Below the pieces are notes generated by a model. That model was not told the DNA's origin and ran no database searches. It was given only the letters and a program-made list of their open reading frames with translations. Of a DNA stretch of 64,000 nt, positions 57,163-64,000 are shown piece by piece (the stretch's first letter is position 1; the number at the start of each line of letters is the position of its first letter). The DNA comes from Haliclystus octoradiatus (taxonomy: Eukaryota; Cnidaria; Staurozoa; Stauromedusae; Haliclystidae), in assembly GCA_916610825.1 (NCBI GenBank), contig OU744448.1:23663032-23727031 (forward strand), given 5' to 3'. A program made the translations under genes and the position numbers.

Positions 57163-57236
57163 GCCGAATGACGAATTTGAACTGACGACCTTGATATTGT
57201 GATACCAGAGTATTAACCAATGAGCCATTGCCTTAC
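57163..57236 (-). repeat. tRNA-like sequence, possible SINE head or tRNA pseudogene
   Basis: On the minus strand an A-box-like stretch (TGGCTCATTGGTTAATACTC) is followed 30 bases later by a B-box-like stretch (cagttcaaattcg), with T5 just after the end. The stems pair poorly, so a working tRNA is unlikely. Confidence 0.4.
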
Positions 57237-59485
57237 TTATTGTTATAGACGCTTTGACTGTACTAATCAACAAAACTACTGCTTCGACAACGTATTATTG
57301 AACAAGGCTGACCCACGCGCGACAGCGCGTGTTTTGAATTTCAAATTATCTATATAATCTGAAAATATTATGATATGATAATATATGAGGCTATATATTT
57401 TTGATCTTTGAAATCTCAGCAAGTATGCCTGTGATTTTCATGGCAGTCTATCAAAATACTAAGAGTTCGTTGAAAATAAAATTTTATAAGTACAAAAAAG
57501 ATCTGAAAAATTGGCCTGATAGTGGTTTTTGTTATCAAATTTTCCAGAATAATAGAATCAACATTCTTGTAAAAGGAAATAAAATTCTATAATAAATCGC
57601 CGCTATACTAATTCGATATTGATATTATGTTACATCTTCTTGTCAATATTTCTACGCGCTATTTATAATACATTACAGATGTCGAATGAAAGAAAAGACG
57701 ATTATGAATAAATTAGTTATTTTGATAGAAAAACGAAAAAATCTAATTTTGCCAGATTCGTGATATGCATATTTATTCAGAATTTATTGAATCGGATTCG
57801 GTGGTTTATAGAGTGAAAATGTTTAGTGAAGCTTCAAAGATATAAAGTACCATAGCCGATGGTAGTATTTAAATGCTCATGTTATGATGTCTGATGAAAA
57901 GGATTTACTTATATAGAAAATGAATCTACTTTACCTTACATTTGATCGCGATATGAAATGATCATTTTTGTCAGAATTATTTCGAATAAAAGACAATTTA
58001 TATTTTATTCTTATCGGGCTTACATTCTCCTTCGATAAAATATGGTTGTTAACTTATTATTGATTGGTGTATTAACTCAGAGAACCCGCTCTTATGTATC
58101 TAAATGTTGTTCGGAGATTATGCCGCTCGTATAGTTTTTTTTTGGATCTCATTTGGAAAATGGTAAGTTGTATTTAATAAATATTGTTTGCTATGATCGA
58201 TTACTTCATGAAAACTTTTTCGCTTTTTATTTTTGTAACACAAGGCTTGTTACACTCATCCAAACTGTATTAACTATTTAAAAATGTTTTTGAATTATGT
58301 TTTTGTGCTTTTAAATTCAAAGCAAAATTTTTGAACGCTGAAAATATTATAACTATTATTATTTATCACAAATCATACGATCAATTCAATTTAATTTTGT
58401 TGAATTTGATATACCTAAATTTAACTTTATTAAATGTTGATCGACGATGAGAACAAGACACAGCTTGTTTTTATTCTCGAAACTGTAGTAACATACTGTG
58501 TCTTATTCTTATAGCAAATCAATAAAATGGAAATTTTAATTTTAATCGATGTTTACAATTCCTTCGTTAATTATTGAAGCAAAATCTGAAAATAAAAGCC
58601 TGCCTTCTCATAACCAAATGATTCATTTTTTTATATTAAATAATAAATTATAGAAATACATTTGTGAAATGCCTTGATTGATTCTAAACTCTGTAATTTT
58701 AGACTGTAGACAGATAATCTCTTCGAACTTTGAATATTTTTTCGAATTAGTCGAACGCCAACTTCATTTTGAAAATTCTTGCAAGTTAATTTGTTTTTAT
58801 GCCCCGCGATAGATTATTCATTTCAAAACAGATTGTTTGCTCAGTGTTCTCACAAATTATATATCAAAATAGCCTTTTTAAAAGTGAAATGCTTGTATCT
58901 CGATTTTGAGAAAAGTAATGAACGGCATTTTGTTTCATTAATAAATTAATGACCTAAAGTCTTTTTGATTTTCATAGCGTTTGTGCCGCGCTATATGTAT
59001 TGCTGATATCACCACTACATGAAATAGGTCTACGTTTCTTTGATTTCAAAACATATTTTGTTTGGTCTAGTTATACAGGTAATTCAATGTAATTCATTAT
59101 TTCGTATTGTTCTAATCATCATAAAACTAATTCAATATCAAGTTTCACTTGTTCAAACATTTTACACGCAGCTTTTAAATTCAAAGCAAAATATTTTTGT
59201 TCTGGATATTTCAATTTGAATTCGATTTGGCTGCCCGCTAGATTATCGACCTATGAAATTTTTCAAAATCTCTGAATTTTTTAATACAATGATATCAAAT
59301 AAAATATCAGTTGAAGTATATTATTTTAAAACAACGTCATAGACCCATACTTTTCATACAACAAATTTGTTACTGTACACGGTTATCTCGACACAAATGT
59401 TTGCATAATTTCCCGACAACGGATTATCCGTATTATATCACCAGTAAGAAGTACATAAGTCGCGGACAGACACAGAAATATAGAA
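57237..59485. other. Flank, nothing recognised
   Basis: Very AT-rich non-coding DNA. A small G+C hairpin (cgcgcgacagcgcgtg) lies near 57316. Confidence 0.45.
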
Positions 59486-59489
59486 ATAG

Positions 59490-59692
59490 CGAAATATAGT
59501 GATATATAAACAGACAGTATTATGTATATAAGTGATAAGTGATAAGTGATAGAAATATTGCGATATATAAACAGACAGTATTATTAATATAAATAGATTG
59601 TGATATATAAACAGACAGTATTATTAATATAAGTAGATAAACAGACAGTATTATGTATATAAGTGATAAGTGATATATAAACAGACACAAAT
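59490..59692. repeat. Imperfect minisatellite
   Basis: About four copies of a block containing gatatataaacagacagtat plus tattaatataa or tatgtatataagtgataagt. Block length varies between about 45 and 60 bp. Confidence 0.8.
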
Positions 59693-62600
59693 TAAGTAAT
59701 AGTGATCACAACAATCAGCAGCTTGAATTAGTGCATTGAAAATCAACTTTTCTGTATCTTCCCCTTTTTTTGGTCATGAAGGGGATAATAATTATTTCCA
59801 AATAATTAGGTCCTAATTCTTTAGAAAGTAGTCGAATATTGTATCGGTTAAATCTGAAGAAGCTTCAGGTATGCAGATACATTCCAATTTATCTAATAGA
59901 ACAACACCATTCCCTTTATCCAGCTTTTATAACTTGAAATGGTCGCATATGATGATGTAGCCGAATCATTGTTAACTGATTAATTCATTACTGATAAATT
60001 ATCATAACTTCAAATTGGCTTGAAATTTCTTATCAAATCAGACGTCTACGTATCTCATTAATTCTTAAAAACTGTCGATAATTGTAACAACTTTTATTAT
60101 TGATCTTGTTTTGCCTGTTGCCTGGTCAAATAGTCAAAGGAGAAATTGGACCGGCCTGCTGGTATTATATCTGATAAGTACATTAGAAGTCCAGCCTAAA
60201 TTCATTTGCTTTTCAAATCATGCACGGCGCTATAAATCACATGTCTCCTACATAGGGTTAATGTGTTTTACCATTCACCCTTTCTGCCTGTCCAAATACG
60301 GTATTGTCCAATGCCGATATTATGGGGATATTTGATAGTGTAACTATTATTGCACTTCGCTTAAACAGCTGGCTTTTCAACCATTATATGGGATTACAAG
60401 GCTCCAGCATGATTAAAAGCCTCCTGTTGATATTTCGAATTACTAATTCAGCTGGACACTTGATCAAACAGACTATTTAATTCAGCAAACATTACTTAGA
60501 AACCATTAAAAAAAGTGTTTAAAGAGAATAAGGGTTATGTAATGATTGGTTTTGAGAGACTGTATCCAGTTATTTGGTATTTTGCTAACAAGAACACACT
60601 TAGGCTTAGGGAATTGAATTATCTACTGCGTACCTATATGTTTATCTTCTGGTAAAAGTCCACGTGCGGTAATAGTATGTAGGAAACTAAAACTGCTAAG
60701 ATGAAAATACGTAGCTGGTCAGCTGCGGGGTCAGCTGTGAAAGCTAAAACATGCCTTGACAGTCTTATACTTCATCTAATGCCTACTGTACTTTATAAAA
60801 TGCTAAATACTGTTTTATTTGACATTATATAAGACAGAATATTCAGCTATGGGCAGTACGGTACAGTGCATCGGATGTTGCATTATGTATTATAAATATC
60901 CGTCGATGGTATCAGGTGAATAAATAATGCGACATAAAAATTGTTTCATTGTAATAACATTTAGAAATGAGTTTGTTCCTATATCAATGCAATTGATGAT
61001 TGCAAATCCAATTGATATGGATGGCAGGTGAATTAGTCAATCCTTATCTCATACGAATAGGAGCAGCACTCGTGTGAGGGAGAGTAGTGAAGAAAATGTT
61101 TGTATTGAAATAGAAATTTAAACTAATTTTTCTCCTTAAAAACCATTTATTAATGTTGATATAATTTATGTGTGCTTCTATGCCAATATCAAGCCGCCGA
61201 GAAGTAGTGAGACCATAAAGAGCAAAATTATCTGGTCGAAAGAGAGCGGTTACGGCTTTTTGGAGCTGCTGGTATGTTAGTGAGTGCGAGAAAAATAAGA
61301 TATATTGCGAGATTAACAATCCAGAATCGTTCGACTTATAATGGCAATGTCGGAAGATATCTGATTGGAAATTATTAAGAGAGAGAAGTAGGGATAAACT
61401 TTAAGGGGATCAGGCAGAGAAAGGAATATGATGATTGAATAGCATGTTTGGTGTTTCGGTACTATAATCTACTCATGATATCTTTGATTGATAGTAAGTG
61501 TAGTGCATGCCAGATCATAGCAGGTCATATTCGTGTAGTCTAAATGCTAAATTGAACATCATTTAAAGCATTTCTGTGTCAACAATTTTCTGCCACAAGC
61601 AAGAAGACTCTGTAAGGAAGTTTATGAACGATCACAAAGAGAAATTATCCATTCTTTCATCATATACACATAATATCATGAATAATATAAAATTGAACAC
61701 TTTTCAAAATGTGAACTATCAGTTGAAAGTTATATATAAAATATCTCTTTTTATCGAAATACTCAATGGGAGCTTTTGAAATTCCCTCAACACTTATTTC
61801 GTTTATCCATTTGTTCACCAGCAACCATTACATAGCTTATTTAGATTAATTAATCACCTATATATGTACTTGAATCTCTGCTATTATTACCATTCTTAAG
61901 GTTAGCTTACTTTTGAAGCATCGATATCAACTCCTTCGTAATAATGCAACGAGCAGGCATTTCCTATTTTATCGATGAAGTAAACTATAATCAAACATCA
62001 GTCCCCCTTCAAGATTGCTGTATCGAAAATTTTGATCAAGGCTTGCATTAAACAATTCAATTATCTTACCCCGATGGTGACAACTGACTTTTAATCGACG
62101 GCAAAATTTGAGCTGCCATCATTATCAATAGTATAAATGAAACTCCATAGGCCATGATGAAATATATGCATCAAATAAATATGTTGCTGATTCAAGTAAC
62201 AGTCGATGGAGAAATGGAGAATTAATATGCAATACTCATTTCCACCTGGAACTAGAACAAACTGGGGTTCTCCCTATCCCAAGGTCATTCCCATGTGATT
62301 TGGAATAATATTGGTCCAGCCTTATAATTATGCAAACATCAATTTTTGACCCTTACAGAAGATATAGTCTTCCCTGATGGAAGAACTGAGCAAACCCCGA
62401 CTGGGGGTTGTAACTCCCCTGTCATTCCAGTGGTGCCAATCCTGCAAACGTGGGATGTAAATGAAAGGCAAAATGTAGAACTGGACTCCTTTCATCGATT
62501 CTTTTCCGTTGATAAGATTCTTACGACAGCAATATCATCGAGGTCGGTGAAAGCAATCACATGAACACATTTACCAAAAAATTTCATCATTCTATCTAGA

Positions 62601-63060
62601 GCACACTATTCGCCATGGGGGGTGAGGGGAAAATTGCCATACCGACTTACGAAACTATAAGTAAATGTAGTAAAGGAAAGGTAAGGAGAACTCAATTGAA
62701 CAGAGCTGGATGTAGTTAAGAAGGGAGATGAAAGAGGGACGCATGGATGAGGAGGATGCTAGCGACAGGAAGAAATGGAAATAGGCAAACAACAAAGCTC
62801 AATAATAAGAAGAACAGCAAGACAAATAACTTAGCAGCAAAAACATCTAACGAATTATGTACTATAGTGTGTGTGTGTGTATAATTTTATTTCGATTCGT
62901 AACCAAAATGAGCAAATGCTCGTTTATACATTGATACGAATTTAAAAGTAAGTTATTAATTATAATATTGTAAATTAGTAGAAATAATGATAAGGATAAT
63001 AGTATTAATAATATAATACAATTTTTATTTTTATTTTATTATTTTGTTATTTTTTTTTTT
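59693..63060. other. Flank, nothing firm
   Basis: Open frames at 60111-60335 (+), 61044-61319 (-) and 62346-62564 (+) have mixed composition without a domain I can name. A (GT)n run lies at 62870-62881 and AT-rich simple sequence at 62950-63070. No tRNA or other RNA gene seen. Confidence 0.4.
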
Positions 63061-64000
63061 TTTTTTCGTTTTTTGAATGAGACAAGTTCCATAATTATGC
63101 TAATTTTATTATATTTATGAGGAGAATACTAGTGTTTTTGATATATATAATATTATAATCTAACTATCGACAGCTGATTGACATAAACCAATAATTTATT
63201 TTCCATTCCAGGGATGTCAAATACGCAAGAGTTGACTCTTTGAATGTTCTTATTGCTTCCCCACGTATTACTTCCGGGATAAAGTTCCAGACTCTAGTAC
63301 CTACTGCTACAATCGACCATTTCATCAGGGTTGTTCTGCAAATGGGTGGGATGAGTTTGTTTGGACGGCAAGATGACGTATATTTAGTGTTGGATATCTT
63401 GAAGAGGGAGTGTAAAAGTTTTGGAGTTTCTGTTATGAGTGTTTTGTGGATCATATTGGTTAATTTTACTATTCTTCTGACGTGTAGAGATGGAAGATGA
63501 TATTCTTTACCAGTATTGGGTCGTGTTAGGTGTTTTAGTGATTTTTCTTGAATTCTTTCTAATTTTAGTCTATCCGTTTGATTAATTCCAAGAAGAAGTA
63601 GGCTACAATGTTCTAGGTGAGGACGGATGTATGTCTTGTAAAGTGTATTGGCAAGGTGTGGGTTTAGGGATTTCTTAACCTGTTTGATTTGATATAGGGA
63701 GAGATTGGCTTTTCTGATGCAATTGCGAAGATGACATCTCATGTTTAATCTACTGTCAATGTGAGCACCGAGTATCTTTATTATATTGAGCCAAGGTAAG
63801 GTTACATCATCGATTGTAATGTCTTTGTTATGTATTTGATTAGTACTTAGAAGATTTGCGCTCGTGACGTGAATGTCGGGTTCTGGAATGTGAGTGATTA
63901 GTAGGCATTGAGTTTTTGAGGGGTTCAGTTTTAGACAATTCAGCTGGAACCATTGGTGCACCTTTTCCAAGTCTTTGTTGAGGTGTTGGACAGCAGTGTT
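63060..64000 (-). mobile_element. LINE 3' part, minus strand, cut by the window edge
   Basis: The 268-codon open frame at 63164-63970 is the thumb and C-terminal region of a non-LTR reverse transcriptase (QLNCLKLNPSKTQCLLI, ILGAHIDSRLNMRCHL, YKTYIRPHLEHCSLLLLGI, VGTRVWNFIPEVIRG). The catalytic core would lie beyond 64000. A T-rich run on the plus strand at 63050-63068 may be its A-rich tail. It is open over the visible length, so the copy may be young. Confidence 0.8.

Noticed and set aside
61044..61319. 91-codon minus-strand frame considered as the missing first exon of the EMI gene
   Set aside because: It has no signal peptide followed by an EMI N-terminal pattern and no suitable phase-2 donor that I could recognise.

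Overview
The window is AT-rich animal (metazoan) DNA. The evidence is canonical GT/AG splice sites, calcium-binding EGF, EMI and sushi exons with phase-1 borders, and a dense load of LINEs, Ty3/gypsy elements, a Polinton-type polymerase fragment and short inverted-repeat transposons. Nothing looks bacterial. The content fits an invertebrate. I cannot name the phylum from the sequence alone.

The main content is one very large gene on the minus strand. Fourteen exons can be placed between 52,496 and 1, and it runs off the window at its 3' end. In protein order they give: the second half of an EMI domain; a short EGF; a calcium-binding EGF that carries a giant Thr/Ser/Pro repeat; six more calcium-binding EGFs; two six-cysteine (selectin-like) sushi domains; one more EGF; about 1,600 residues I cannot assign, including a glycine-zipper hydrophobic stretch; and one complete plus one partial Ig-like domain. 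All splice phases agree across the 14 exons, giving 8,800 coding bases (about 2,930 residues). The first coding exon(s), with the signal peptide and first half of EMI, and the C-terminus were not found. The product should be secreted or at the cell surface, as a matrix or adhesion protein.

The most striking part is 19,065-21,647. About 90 copies of a 27-bp unit sit inside a calcium-binding EGF exon, between the codons for its fifth and sixth cysteines. In the true frame each unit encodes a variant of TSNVTTYPT, rich in Thr and often carrying an N-glycosylation sequon. The EGF therefore appears to present an 800-residue mucin-like loop.

The two largest introns (21,648-36,758 and 36,852-52,392) and the 5' flank are transposon graveyards. 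They hold a LINE with an intact 978-codon ORF inserted in an older LINE; a Polinton-type polymerase fragment abutting another LINE; a chromodomain Ty3/gypsy element (39,574-44,602) with identical LTRs but a broken pol; an older antisense gypsy remnant; a 1.56-kb element with 9-bp target duplications; and a family of foldback elements, one of which hosts the gypsy insertion. Coordinates of degraded elements are approximate.
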